NCBI GenBank assembly: GCA_937948985.1
Contig: CALFAK010000002.1
Span: forward strand, 1-34,074
Origin: an uncultured Neomegalonema sp.
Lineage (GTDB): Bacteria; Pseudomonadota; Alphaproteobacteria; Rhodobacterales; Rhodobacteraceae
Direction of reading: 5' to 3'
DNA: 34,074 bases
The first letter of the stretch is position 1, and every line of letters starts with the position of its first letter. A program made the position numbers and the translations under genes. The notes under the pieces are model-generated. The model ran no database searches, was not told where the DNA came from, and worked only from the letters and a program-made list of their open reading frames with translations. Below are positions 6,680 through 15,985 of this stretch, in pieces.

Positions 6680-8122
6680 TCAGGCGCTACGTTTTGTGAC
6701 GGTATTGATATCGGTGGAGCGCCGAAAGCGTTCAGGCTTGCCGCCTTTGCTGGTCGCGACGATCATGGAAAGCGGGAAGCACAGGCGAACGGAAGTTCCG
6801 ATGCCCACGCGGCTTTGCAGTTCAACGAAGCCGTTGTGCTCGTCCATCAGCGCTTTGACCAGGGCGAGGCCGAGACCCGCACCCTCGCGGTCGGATTTGC
6901 GGGTCAGGCTGGAGCGGGCGTAGACCATCCAGATGCTTTGCAGATCGCGTTCCGGAATACCGCAGCCCTCATCACGGATTTCAACGACCATAACACGGTT
7001 GTCGCGCAGATATGCATTTACGAGGATCGTATCGTTTGTTTCCGAGAACTTCATCGCGTTGCCGATGACATTGGTGATACAACGCTTGATTGCCATCCGG
7101 TCGCAATCGACAAGCCAATCGGCTTCGATCAATTTGGTGATCTTGATTTCACGTTGATCCGCAATCGCTTGGAACTGAACGATTGCGTCGTCGATAAGCT
7201 GCGTGAAATCGACATCTTCACGATAGATATCAAACTTGCCGGCATCGATCTTGGAAAGGTCCAACACATCTTCGGTCAAATTGCCCAGATCCTTTGCCGA
7301 TCGATGGACGATATCGACATATTCAAGGATCTGTTCACGCTTGATCGTATCTTTCTGGATAAGGATCGCTTCAGAAAAACCTTGGATGGCATTCAAAGGC
7401 GTGCGGAACTCGTGGCTCATATTGGCGAGGAATTGCTGGCGATAAAAGCTCAGATCACGTAATTTCGCTTCACTTATCTCAAGAACTCTCGTTTTTTCCA
7501 GCAGGTGTTTACGGCGCGACCATTCGATACCGATCAGGAAGATAAAAGAAGCGACGAACAAAAGCGTCAGGATGAACAGCTTGATCGCATCGCGCTTCAA
7601 ATTGTCTTGCATGGCTTTTGATAGATTGTCGTTCTCGTCATGCACAGCTCTGGCAATCGCCTCGACGGTCGGGCGTTCGCGGATGAGTGTTTCAGCGAAA
7701 TTAGACGGATAGCTTGCCGCCGAACCGCTGACAATCTGATCCGCGATTGCAGCCAATCCCTGAAGTCTTGCGAGTTCTTTGCTCAGGTTTGAAGCGACAA
7801 TCGATTGAGCGTAGTTTTTCGTTTCGAGGCTTTGAATTTCCCAATACAGACGTTGTGCACGGATCACCAGTTCGCCCATTGCGATATTGGGGTCACCCAG
7901 TTCGTACCGGAACGCCGCTTCATGCATATGGGTATGTGCGATCAAAAGCTTAAAGCCTGTCACACTGCGATGCGCTTCTTTTGTGCGTGACTCCCAGGAG
8001 TGATACGCGTCGAGTGCAAAAATGGCCGTCCCACAAACCGCAACCGCCAGCATTCCGACCACGAAAAACGGCAGAACCCTGAATATGCTGCGGAAATCCC
8101 GCATTTTTTGTAGGAAGCTCAC
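6680..8122 (-). CDS. Membrane-bound sensor histidine kinase
   Basis: A 480-residue kinase. TM1 is at about 18-38, a periplasmic sensor region at about 40-180 (helical, no family recognised), and TM2 at about 182-200. A linker helix leads to a HisKA domain with H237 in NMSHEFRTPLNAI and a HATPase_c domain with N-box NVIGNAMKFSE (351-361), G1 box DEGCGIP (384-390) and G2 box GAGLGLALVK (414-423). These boxes are intact, so it should autophosphorylate. It has no receiver domain and no response regulator is in the window, so it is an orphan whose partner must lie elsewhere. The C-terminal 30 residues are basic and unstructured-looking. The signal is unknown. It is divergent from metA. Confidence 0.9.
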   Translation of the reverse strand: MSFLQKMRDFRSIFRVLPFFVVGMLAVAVCGTAIFALDAYHSWESRTKEAHRSVTGFKLLIAHTHMHEAAFRYELGDPNIAMGELVIRAQRLYWEIQSLETKNYAQSIVASNLSKELARLQGLAAIADQIVSGSAASYPSNFAETLIRERPTVEAIARAVHDENDNLSKAMQDNLKRDAIKLFILTLLFVASFIFLIGIEWSRRKHLLEKTRVLEISEAKLRDLSFYRQQFLANMSHEFRTPLNAIQGFSEAILIQKDTIKREQILEYVDIVHRSAKDLGNLTEDVLDLSKIDAGKFDIYREDVDFTQLIDDAIVQFQAIADQREIKITKLIEADWLVDCDRMAIKRCITNVIGNAMKFSETNDTILVNAYLRDNRVMVVEIRDEGCGIPERDLQSIWMVYARSSLTRKSDREGAGLGLALVKALMDEHNGFVELQSRVGIGTSVRLCFPLSMIVATSKGGKPERFRRSTDINTVTKRSA

Positions 8123-8281
8123 GTCGCCAGATCTCTGATTTGATTTGTGTAATACCTCATCGATGTGGGTAAAGGGGGAGGGTTTCGGAATGTTTAATGT
8201 GGTTGTAACTGACGCGTGAGCGGCTGTACGTTTTCAGCGTGATGGCATACATCAGGGTCAAACATTCAGAGAGACCTCGTC

Positions 8282-9199
8282 ATGCCGATTAAAATTCCTG
8301 TCGCACTGCCCGCCGCCAATATCCTTCGTAACGAAGGGGTTATGCTGGTAAGCGAAGACGAGGCGATGCGTCAGGACATTCGCCCGTTGCGCATCGCTCT
8401 GGTCAATCTGATGCCCAACAAAGTCCGCACCGAGACGCAGATAGCGCGTCTGATCGGTGCAACCCCGCTGCAAATTGAGCTGACCCTCGTTAAGATGGAA
8501 AGCCATACGCCACGTAATGCCACCGCCGAGCATATGCTGTCGTTTTACGAAAACTGGTCTGATATTCGCGGCCAAAAATTCGACGGCATCATCGTTACAG
8601 GCGCGCCGATTGAGTTGTTGCCGTTTGAGGAGGTTGGCTATTGGTCCGAGCTGTCTGAAATGTTCGATTGGACCACCACCAACGTCCATTCGCTGCTGTC
8701 CATATGCTGGGGGGCGCAGGCGGCGTTGAAGCATTTTCATGATGTTCCGAAACATGCGCTCGACCAAAAAGCCTTTGGGGTGTTTCGACATAAAAATCTT
8801 GATTCCGCGTCGCCTTATCTACGCGGTTTTTCGGATGATTTTTCGATCCCGGTCTCCCGCTGGACCGAGACCCGCAAGGCTGATTTGCCCGGTGATGTGG
8901 ATATGCGTGTGCTAATGGAGAGTGATGAAACGGGCATATGCCTGCTTTCCGAGCCGCCCGCAGGTCGTGTTTATATGTTCAACCATATTGAATATGACAG
9001 CACCTCGCTGGAAGAAGAGTATCGCCGTGATGTTGATAAGGGTGTCGCGATCAATTTTCCCAAAAACTATTTCCCCGGCGATGATCCCTCACGCGCGCCG
9101 GAGAACCGTTGGCGCAGCCATGCGCATCTGTTTTTCAGCAATTGGATCAATGAAGTGTATCAAACAACCCCCTTTAATCTGGCGGAGATCGGGCGATGA
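8282..9199 (+). CDS. metA: Homoserine O-acyltransferase MetA, acetyl-type by sequence
   Basis: A 305-residue MetA-family enzyme that activates homoserine for methionine synthesis. The catalytic triad is complete: C142 (ICWGAQAAL), H235 and E237 (FNHIEYDS). Residue 111 is glutamate ([11 protein letters not shown]). In this family E111 favours acetyl-CoA and glycine favours succinyl-CoA (as in E. coli GAPLG), so this is predicted to be homoserine O-acetyltransferase (EC 2.3.1.31), despite the usual succinyltransferase name. Length fits the family. The stop overlaps the ppk2 start (ATGA). I found no SAM riboswitch in the 159 bases upstream. Confidence 0.93.
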   Translation: MPIKIPVALPAANILRNEGVMLVSEDEAMRQDIRPLRIALVNLMPNKVRTETQIARLIGATPLQIELTLVKMESHTPRNATAEHMLSFYENWSDIRGQKFDGIIVTGAPIELLPFEEVGYWSELSEMFDWTTTNVHSLLSICWGAQAALKHFHDVPKHALDQKAFGVFRHKNLDSASPYLRGFSDDFSIPVSRWTETRKADLPGDVDMRVLMESDETGICLLSEPPAGRVYMFNHIEYDSTSLEEEYRRDVDKGVAINFPKNYFPGDDPSRAPENRWRSHAHLFFSNWINEVYQTTPFNLAEIGR

Positions 9200-10080
9200 A
9201 AGGTTTTGAGAAACCATTTGATGGTGAGATTTCGCGGTTTTATCGTGAGGAATTCCCCGCCGATCTTCGCACTTTGATCGAAGAGAAGGACGCGAAGGCA
9301 ATCCTCGCGGCGGATTATCCTTATCGCAAACGCTGGAAGCGGGCGGTGTATGAGGAGACGTTGGCCGACCTGCAAATCGAGCTGGCGAAGATGCAGCGTT
9401 GGTTGGTGGAAAGTGACGAGCGTGTTGTGCTGGTGTTCGAGGGGCGTGATGCCGCCGGTAAGGGGGGCACGATCAAGCGGATGCGGGAGAATCTCAACCC
9501 GCGTGTCGCGCGTGTCGTGGCGCTGGGCAAGCCGACGGAGCGTGAGCGCGGGGAGTGGTACTTTCAGCGCTATGTCGCACATTTGCCGACACGGGGGGAG
9601 ATGACGATTTTCGACCGCTCGTGGTACAACCGCGCCGGGGTAGAGCCTGTGATGGGTTTCTGTACGCCGCAGCAGAACAAGCAATTCCTCAACCAAGCGC
9701 CTGAGTTTGAGAATACGCTGATTGAAGACGGGGTGCGGTTGGTGAAGATTTGGCTTACGGTGTCCCGGGCCGAGCAGATGCGGCGGTTTTTGGAGCGCGA
9801 GTCTGATCCGTTGAAGCACTGGAAATTGTCACCGATTGATGTGGCTTCGCTTGGCAAATGGGACGAATATTCCGCCGCCCGTAAAAAGATGTTTGAGCAC
9901 ACACATACGAAATCCGCGCCGTGGACCGTCATCCGCTCCGACGACAAGCGCCGTGCACGGGTGGCGGCGATCCGTGCGGTGCTGACCGCACTGCCGTACG
10001 ATGGAAAGAATAAGAAGATTGCTTGCGAGCCGGACCCGCTCATCTGTGGTGCGCCGGGGCGGCAGGGTGAAATGACATGA
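9196..10080 (+). CDS. ppk2: Polyphosphate kinase 2 (PPK2 family)
   Basis: A 294-residue PPK2 that moves phosphate between polyphosphate and nucleotides, usually favouring synthesis of GTP/ATP from polyP. Walker A is GRDAAGKGG (83-91), Walker B/lid follow in [10 protein letters not shown] (137-146), and the conserved W..S...Q..RF, DPLK.WKLSP.D and KW..Y..A...M segments follow. One PPK2 domain is present (class I or III; class I is commoner at this length). The start ATG at 9196 shares four bases with the metA stop, so the two are probably cotranscribed and translationally coupled. Together with ppx at 1706 it marks polyphosphate turnover. Confidence 0.93.
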   Translation: MKGFEKPFDGEISRFYREEFPADLRTLIEEKDAKAILAADYPYRKRWKRAVYEETLADLQIELAKMQRWLVESDERVVLVFEGRDAAGKGGTIKRMRENLNPRVARVVALGKPTERERGEWYFQRYVAHLPTRGEMTIFDRSWYNRAGVEPVMGFCTPQQNKQFLNQAPEFENTLIEDGVRLVKIWLTVSRAEQMRRFLERESDPLKHWKLSPIDVASLGKWDEYSAARKKMFEHTHTKSAPWTVIRSDDKRRARVAAIRAVLTALPYDGKNKKIACEPDPLICGAPGRQGEMT

Positions 10081-10120
10081 GGGGTGGAAATCCGGCCCGA
10101 TCTCTGCACAGTCTTGAATC

Positions 10121-10855
10121 ATGACTGAACAATTCACGTCCTCCAAGCTGCGATTCTATCTTACTGAGCCTCAGCCGTGCCCGTATCTGCCCAACCGTGT
10201 GGAGCGTAAAATCTTCACGCCGCTGACGGGGCCGTATGCGGCGGATATCAGTGATGAGTTGTCGATCAACGGTTTCCGGCGGAGCCAGAACGTCGCCTAC
10301 AGACCGCAATGCCCCGGCTGTAATGCCTGTATCGCGACACGGATTGTGGTGAACAGGTTTGAACCGTCCCGGCGTGATCGTCGTGTGATGCGCAAAAACG
10401 CGGTGCTGCGGCGTGAGGTGAAACCCGCCATCGCGACAGAGGAGCAATATCAGCTTTTCCGCCGCTATCTGACGGCCCGCCATTCCGAGGGCGGCATGGC
10501 GCAGATGGATGCGTATGATTATGCGTCGATGATTGAGGACAGCACGGTTCGCACGCAAGTGATAGAATATTGGGGTGATGACGAAGACGGCGATGATGCT
10601 CTGCAAGCGGTGTGTCTGATCGATGTTATGGCAGACGGGTTGTCGATGGTTTACAGCTTTTTTGACCCCGGCCGTTCACGTGACAGTATGGGCCGGTTTA
10701 TGATTCTGGATCACATCGAAATCGTGAAAGCCCTTGAGCTGCGGCATGTTTATCTTGGCTACTGGATCGATGGTTGCCAGAAGATGTCCTACAAGGTTGA
10801 GTTTCCGGCCACTGAAGTTTTGGTCGCGGGGCATTGGATGCCAAGTTCGGCTTGA
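10121..10855 (+). CDS. bpt: Aspartate/glutamate leucyltransferase Bpt (N-end rule)
   Basis: A 244-residue ATE/Bpt protein that transfers leucine from Leu-tRNA to proteins with N-terminal Asp or Glu, marking them for ClpAP through ClpS. The N-terminal domain carries the CPYLP motif and the paired cysteines of RPQCPGCNACIATR. The C-terminal GNAT-like domain has the ...HVYLGYWIDGCQKMSYK motif. In bacteria this family is Bpt rather than true arginyltransferase. It begins 40 bases after ppk2 and may share its transcript. Length and motifs are complete. Confidence 0.92.
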   Translation: MTEQFTSSKLRFYLTEPQPCPYLPNRVERKIFTPLTGPYAADISDELSINGFRRSQNVAYRPQCPGCNACIATRIVVNRFEPSRRDRRVMRKNAVLRREVKPAIATEEQYQLFRRYLTARHSEGGMAQMDAYDYASMIEDSTVRTQVIEYWGDDEDGDDALQAVCLIDVMADGLSMVYSFFDPGRSRDSMGRFMILDHIEIVKALELRHVYLGYWIDGCQKMSYKVEFPATEVLVAGHWMPSSA

Positions 10856-10923
10856 GCGGTCTTAGAAAAGACTGCAAACACGGTTAACGTTTGCTGAAAA
10901 ATGTCGTCAATTAGGGTTTTTGC

Positions 10924-10945
10924 GTCGTGAGCGGATGCTTACGAC
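10924..10945. repeat. Inverted repeat upstream of the TRAP operon
   Basis: GTCGTGAGC and GCTTACGAC (one G/T wobble) flank GGAT about 105 bases before the TRAP binding-protein start. It has no following T-run, so it is unlikely to be the bpt terminator; an operator for the TRAP operon is possible. Nothing else was seen in the 196-base gap except weak short stems just after bpt. Confidence 0.25.
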
Positions 10946-11051
10946 TTGCCTGTACCCCCCTCTCGCCCTAATGTCTCGCACCAAGCCGGATTACTGAGAT
11001 CCGGTGAACAAAAGAGATTTTCGTCGTTAAGACGGTAAACGGGAGACTAAA

Positions 11052-12143
11052 ATGGAAAGACGCGCGTTTTTGAAGGGCGCCGCAGTCGCCGGTGCCACCG
11101 CACCGCTTGCTGCACCCGCATTCGCACAAGATAAAGTGGAAATGTCCATCGTATCGACATGGCCACGGGATTTTCCGGGTCTGGGTATCAGTGCGCAGCG
11201 CCTCGCCGCCCGCATTACAGAGCTTACTGACGGCGACATCAATGTAACATATTATGCTGCCGGCGAAAAAGTTGGCGCGTTTGACAGCTTTGATGAAGTT
11301 GCCGCCGGAAACTCGCAAGCATATATTGCCGCTGACTATTACTGGAAGGGCAAGCACCCCGGTTGGGCACCTTTCACAGCCATTCCTTTCGGCCTCACCT
11401 ACACTGAAATCGACGCTTGGATTAAGTACGGTGGCGGTCAAGAGCTGTGGGATGAGCTTGCAGGCGATTTCGGCCTCAAGAACTTTGCATGTGGTAACAC
11501 GGGCGTGCAAATGGGCGGTTGGTTCAACAAAGAAATCAACAGCGCTGATGACCTCAAAGGTCTTAAAATGCGTATTCCGGGTCTTGGCGGTGATGTGATG
11601 TCGAAACTCGGCGCTTCGCCTGTTTCGCTTCCGGGCGGCCAAATCTATGAAAACCTCGTATCCGGTGCCGTGGATGCAACCGAGTGGGTTGGCCCGTACA
11701 ACGACTACTTCATGAAATTCTATGAAGCCGCGAAATACTACTACTGGCCTGGTATGCATGAACCGGGTTCGCAGCTTGCATTGGGCATGAACGCGTCATG
11801 GTGGGGCGGTCTGTCGAAAACGCATCAGGCGATTATCCAAGCCGCTGCAAACGAAGAAAACGCCCGTCAGATGGCTGAGACCAACGCCAACAACGGTGTT
11901 TATCTCACTAAGCTGCTGGAAGAAAACGGCGTCGAACTGCGTGAGTTCAATGACGATGTTTACGACTCGTTTGGTGATGCAGCCGAGGAAGTGATCGAAG
12001 AAGCACGCGATCACAGTGAGCTTTCGGCTCGTATCTTCGACAGCACGCTCGCTGCACGTACCGACATCGGTGGTTACATGGCGATTGCGGATGTTGCATA
12101 CAGCGTGAAGCGTAACCGCGTTGTCGGCATCGGTGACAACTGA
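11052..12143 (+). CDS. TRAP transporter substrate-binding protein, TakP-like (DctP family)
   Basis: A 363-residue periplasmic binding protein. The N-terminus MERRAFLKG is a twin-arginine (Tat) signal, with likely cleavage after AFA near residue 25. The fold and ligand residues match R. sphaeroides TakP (2-oxo-acid/pyruvate binding): NTGVQMGGWF (149-158, Q153), LKMRIPG (R174, carboxylate-binding arginine), VDATEWVGPYND (E211, W212) and the tyrosine-rich KYYYWPG motif. A substrate with a carboxylate is therefore likely; 2-oxo or 2-hydroxy acids are inference. A GGGAG ribosome-binding site precedes the ATG. It is the first gene of a P-Q-M operon, with a terminator directly after it. Confidence 0.92.
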   Translation: MERRAFLKGAAVAGATAPLAAPAFAQDKVEMSIVSTWPRDFPGLGISAQRLAARITELTDGDINVTYYAAGEKVGAFDSFDEVAAGNSQAYIAADYYWKGKHPGWAPFTAIPFGLTYTEIDAWIKYGGGQELWDELAGDFGLKNFACGNTGVQMGGWFNKEINSADDLKGLKMRIPGLGGDVMSKLGASPVSLPGGQIYENLVSGAVDATEWVGPYNDYFMKFYEAAKYYYWPGMHEPGSQLALGMNASWWGGLSKTHQAIIQAAANEENARQMAETNANNGVYLTKLLEENGVELREFNDDVYDSFGDAAEEVIEEARDHSELSARIFDSTLAARTDIGGYMAIADVAYSVKRNRVVGIGDN

Positions 12144-12191
12144 TCCAGATCAATGCCATACTCAGCTGTATGAGGTTTTGATCAAGACGAA

Positions 12192-12223
12192 GGGGGAGTG
12201 AGGTTGCCTCGCTCCCCTTTTTT
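12192..12223 (+). terminator. Rho-independent terminator/attenuator after the TRAP binding protein
   Basis: GGGGAGTGAGG and CCTCGCTCCCC (11 bp with one wobble) close a 3-base loop (TTG) and are followed by TTTTTT. It lies 49 bases after the binding-protein stop and 33 bases before the small-permease start. Incomplete termination here would give more binding protein than membrane subunits. Confidence 0.85.
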
Positions 12224-12255
12224 AAGAAACGATATTCATAGATTTGGGGGAAACG

Positions 12256-13272
12256 ATGGCAACAGCCGCATTTGCGACTGACGACAGCGCAGGGTATGTC
12301 TATCAGCCTGCTCCGGTGATCCGTATGATTGGCTGGGGTTCCTTGGCGGCGATGTTTGCCTTCCTCATTAATAACGTCCTGACATTCTGGTTTAATTGGC
12401 CCGGACTGGCCCCGTTCTTCGGGTGGCAATCCACGGGCGGTATTGGTGTTCAGGCGTTTATCCAGCTGGCGATTTTGATCGGAGCGCTTGCGCTTGCCGC
12501 CCGCTATGCGATCAAATCCAAAAATACGCCTCTACGCGACGATGCGCGCCGGGTGCATGATTGGAATACATTCTTTATCCGTGCCGCATTTTGGGTGGTG
12601 TTTCTGGTCGGCCTTGCCGATATGGCGATTTCGGCCATGACAATTGAGAACGCGCTTGAAAGCGTTTTCCCGCCTGAAGTCGCAAGCCAACTCGGCAAAC
12701 CCGTCTATCGGGGCACCTATATTCACGCACCGCTGATCATCGTCGGGATTTTACTGGCGATGGTGACACGGACGCTGGGATTCCTGTGGCTGGCTCTGCT
12801 GGTCGTTGTGGCGGAGTTGGGGATCGTCTTTACGCGTTTTGTTTTCTCCTACGAGCAAGCCTACATGGGCGATCTGGTGCGCTTTTGGTACGCCGCGCTA
12901 TTCCTCTTCGCCAGTGCCTACACGCTTTATGAAGACGGGCATGTGCGGGTGGATGTATTCTACGCGGGCTTCAATCGCCGCAAGAAAGCATTCGTCAATT
13001 CTGTCGGCTCGGTCCTGCTGGGCATGTCCCTGTGTTGGACCGTTTTGCTGCTTGGCATGTGGAGTAAGGCGGCGATCATCAACAGCCCCATTCTCGCATT
13101 TGAGATCACGCAATCGAACACCGGCCTGTTCGTCAAATACTTCATGGCCGGCTTTCTTGCCGTGTTTGCGGTCTCCATGATGATGCAGTTTGTGAGCGCG
13201 CTGTTCGATGCCGCCGCTGATCGTCGTGAAGAGCCGGGCGCACGCGAAATCTCCGCTGAAATCACGCACTGA
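12256..13272 (+). CDS. TRAP transporter small permease subunit (DctQ-type) with N-terminal membrane extension
   Basis: A 338-residue membrane protein. The C-terminal half, from about residue 195, is a DctQ domain of four helices (RFWYAALFLFASAYTLYEDG, HVRVDVFYAGFNRRKK, then two more segments). The N-terminal half adds about four further hydrophobic segments absent from standard DctQ proteins (160-220 residues). The ATG at 12256 has GGGGGA just upstream; an in-frame TTG four codons earlier is less likely. It sits between the P and M subunit genes, 39 bases from the large permease. The C-terminus is hydrophilic and charged. Confidence 0.87.
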   Translation: MATAAFATDDSAGYVYQPAPVIRMIGWGSLAAMFAFLINNVLTFWFNWPGLAPFFGWQSTGGIGVQAFIQLAILIGALALAARYAIKSKNTPLRDDARRVHDWNTFFIRAAFWVVFLVGLADMAISAMTIENALESVFPPEVASQLGKPVYRGTYIHAPLIIVGILLAMVTRTLGFLWLALLVVVAELGIVFTRFVFSYEQAYMGDLVRFWYAALFLFASAYTLYEDGHVRVDVFYAGFNRRKKAFVNSVGSVLLGMSLCWTVLLLGMWSKAAIINSPILAFEITQSNTGLFVKYFMAGFLAVFAVSMMMQFVSALFDAAADRREEPGAREISAEITH

Positions 13273-13311
13273 ACCGTAGTCGCCCTGCGGGCGTGACCGA
13301 AGAGGCTTCTT

Positions 13312-15963
13312 ATGGAACTCTATTTTCTCGCACTTCTTGTTGTCCTGATGATAACGGCTTTGGCCTCCGGTTATCCGGTCGCCTTCGCCTTGCCGGGATC
13401 GGCGATCCTGTCCATCGCCATCGCCGCCGCTGCGGGGTATATCGGTGAAGGCAATACCGACGCTTATTTTGCGGAGGGCGGTGGCCCGGTGCAGTGGCTG
13501 AGTGCGGGGGTGACCAACTTTCGAGGGGTCTATTGGGAGGTCGAACGCGACACCCTGATCGCGATTCCGTTGTTCATTTTCATGGGTATTATGCTTCAGC
13601 GGTCGAAGATTGCCGAAGATCTGCTCATCACAATGGCGCAGTTGTTTGGTCCGGTTCCGGGCGGTCTCGGGATTTCGGTGGTTTTCGTGGGCGCATTGCT
13701 GGCGGCAACGACGGGTATCGTCGGTGCGACCGTGGTGGCGATGGGGTTAATCTCGCTGCCCGCTATGCTGAAGCGTAACTATTCTCCGGCGCTGGCCAGC
13801 GGCACAATCTGCGCTTCGGGGACGTTGGGGCAGATCATCCCGCCATCCATTGTCCTGATTATTCTCGCCGACCAATTGGCCAGCGCGGTTGATCAGGCGG
13901 GCACGGCGCGCAAGTTGCTGTACAAAGAATCCACCGGCGAATTGAGTATGCCATCCGAGTTCGGGGTGATCTCAACCAGCGCGGGCGATATGTTTTTGGG
14001 CGCGTTCATTCCGGGTTTGCTGCTCGTTGCGCTCTATATGTTGTTCATTCTCATCTTTGCGTTGCTGCGCCCGAAATACGCGCCGGCCGTGCATTATGAG
14101 GGCAACTTCGATGCGCGGTTTTGGGGCCGTGTTTTCATCACATTGGTGCCACCGCTTGCACTGATCTTCCTTGTGCTGGGGTCGATCATCGCGGGTATTG
14201 CCACAGTGAACCAAGCTGGCGCTATTGGTGCGGCTGGTGCTATGATCATGGCAGGTTATCGGCTCAAACAAGGCTCTGCTTTGGCATTCGCACCTGCCAT
14301 ATTGGCACTGCTTTCGATGGCTGCGATCATCTATATTACCGGAAATTACAACACGAATATCAAAGCCATTGCCACCGCTGAGGACGCGTTCGGCGTAAAA
14401 GCGGCGATGATTGCGGTGGGCACGCTGATCCTCTCGCTGATCTGGAGCGGCTGGCGCGTGTTCCGCGTCGAAGACACCCTGCGCGGCGTGATGATCGAGA
14501 CGGCAAAAACCACGTCGCTCGTCTTCATCATCCTGCTCGGCGCAGCGATGCTAACCTCCGCCTTCCGCGCGTTTGGCGGGGAGGAATTGGTGAAAGAGTT
14601 TCTGCTGACTCTGCCTGGTGGGTTCTGGACGCAGTTCGTCATCGTCATGGCGGTGATCTTCGTGCTTGGCTTCTTCCTCGATTTCATTGAGATTGCCGTG
14701 GTGGTTGTGCCCATCGTTGCACCGATTCTGCTGGCCGACCCGTCCGCAAACGTCACGGCTGTGTGGCTGGGGGTGATGATCGGGCTGAATATTCAAACCA
14801 GTTTCCTGACACCGCCCTTCGGCTTTGCGCTGTTCTACTTGCGCGGTGTTGCGCCTTCTTCCGTGAAAACCACGCAGATATATAAGGGCGTTGTTGTCTT
14901 TATCGGCTTGCAGCTTCTCGCGTTGGGGATCGTCGGAATGAACCCGTCGCTGGTCAACTACCTGCCCAAGCGGTTGTCGCTAACCTCTGAAAATGCGCCG
15001 CCTCCGCTGAACCCCGCTTTGCAATATTGCATGGAAGATTTTGTATCCGGCGAGTTTGCGAGCCGTGGAGACGAACTGCGCGGTGCGATTTCGAAAGTTT
15101 CAGGACTTGATCTCTCCTATCTTCCGAACGATGTGCAGAAAGATCTTGGCAAAGGCTTCGAGTCCGCATCCGCTACGTTTGATGCGATGGATGCTATTGA
15201 GGTCGCAAATCAGGAAGTCGCCGACAACGCTGACGCCTACCGCCCTCTGCATCAGGAAGTGCGCGGCCTGACCCGCCAAATCAAGCGTATCACGATTGAA
15301 CTGGGCGAGTTGGAAACCGACCTGCGCCGTGCGGAGCAGGGCAGCAGCGAGGCTGAACACTTCGTCGAAGAAATCGCGCATCTGGAAGAAGAAAAAGCTG
15401 CGCTTGAGGCTAAAATCCCCTCCGAATGGGAAGCTGAGCACGAGACCTTCAAGGTTATAACACAAGCTGAATCTAAAGCCCGCGCGCTTTACCGCCGTTC
15501 CACCGACAACGCTTATAAGCCTGTTGAGGAAACGATGCTTGTTATTGAAGATGCTGATCTGTTGGCCGAAAAACGCGATGTTTTGGAGGCTATTCGTGCC
15601 GATATTGCGGGATTTGATAAGGATACCGCCACAGAACGCTTGAAAGAAGCCGAGCGTCAGGTGGGTGAAGCGCAAGGCGCGGGCGAAATCCGCTCGCTCC
15701 TCAGCAAGGCCCGCCGTCAGTTCCGCCGGACCCCTGACATCGAAAAGGCGACAGAGTTCGTCGATAAGGCGTTGGCCGAATTTGAAAGCGAAGTCGAATG
15801 GCGCGCAAAGGCCAAGACAGATCTTCTGCCCGAACTCGCCGAATACCGCGCTGCAATCGCTAACACCATCGGGCTGCGTCAACAGCCGAAACTGCCACGC
15901 GAGCAGGCGCTTTATGTGGCGTCGTGCAGCTCCGACCACAGGGATATCTCGCTTAGTTTCTAA
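13312..15963 (+). CDS. TRAP transporter large permease (DctM-type) with long C-terminal coiled-coil extension
   Basis: An 883-residue protein, about twice the usual DctM length (425-440). Residues 1-552 are the membrane part with family motifs: SGYPVAFALPG near the start, IPLFIFMG (85-92), GATVVAMGLISLPAML (138-153), SGT.GQIIPPS (170-179), FLDFIEIAVVVVPI (455-468) and QTSFLTPPFGFALFY (495-509). It includes extra segments near 190-225 and 315-400. Residues 553-883 form a hydrophilic tail with no TM segment, rich in Glu, Lys and Arg heptad-like stretches (about 640-705 and 745-835), ending CSSDHRDISLSF. The tail is predicted cytoplasmic and its role is unknown. The reading frame is continuous with no sign of frameshift. 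It is the last gene of the operon and is followed by a terminator. Confidence 0.9.
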   Translation: MELYFLALLVVLMITALASGYPVAFALPGSAILSIAIAAAAGYIGEGNTDAYFAEGGGPVQWLSAGVTNFRGVYWEVERDTLIAIPLFIFMGIMLQRSKIAEDLLITMAQLFGPVPGGLGISVVFVGALLAATTGIVGATVVAMGLISLPAMLKRNYSPALASGTICASGTLGQIIPPSIVLIILADQLASAVDQAGTARKLLYKESTGELSMPSEFGVISTSAGDMFLGAFIPGLLLVALYMLFILIFALLRPKYAPAVHYEGNFDARFWGRVFITLVPPLALIFLVLGSIIAGIATVNQAGAIGAAGAMIMAGYRLKQGSALAFAPAILALLSMAAIIYITGNYNTNIKAIATAEDAFGVKAAMIAVGTLILSLIWSGWRVFRVEDTLRGVMIETAKTTSLVFIILLGAAMLTSAFRAFGGEELVKEFLLTLPGGFWTQFVIVMAVIFVLGFFLDFIEIAVVVVPIVAPILLADPSANVTAVWLGVMIGLNIQTSFLTPPFGFALFYLRGVAPSSVKTTQIYKGVVVFIGLQLLALGIVGMNPSLVNYLPKRLSLTSENAPPPLNPALQYCMEDFVSGEFASRGDELRGAISKVSGLDLSYLPNDVQKDLGKGFESASATFDAMDAIEVANQEVADNADAYRPLHQEVRGLTRQIKRITIELGELETDLRRAEQGSSEAEHFVEEIAHLEEEKAALEAKIPSEWEAEHETFKVITQAESKARALYRRSTDNAYKPVEETMLVIEDADLLAEKRDVLEAIRADIAGFDKDTATERLKEAERQVGEAQGAGEIRSLLSKARRQFRRTPDIEKATEFVDKALAEFESEVEWRAKAKTDLLPELAEYRAAIANTIGLRQQPKLPREQALYVASCSSDHRDISLSF

Positions 15964-15985
15964 GGCTGTTCCATAAAGACATGAA

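Noticed and set aside
6815-7462. 215-codon plus-strand open frame
   Set aside because: It is antisense to the histidine kinase catalytic domains, which are intact and highly recognisable.
8123-8281. Possible SAM riboswitch in the metA leader
   Set aside because: metA in alphaproteobacteria is often preceded by a SAM-II element, but I could not find its pairing pattern or conserved loop here, only weak short stems.
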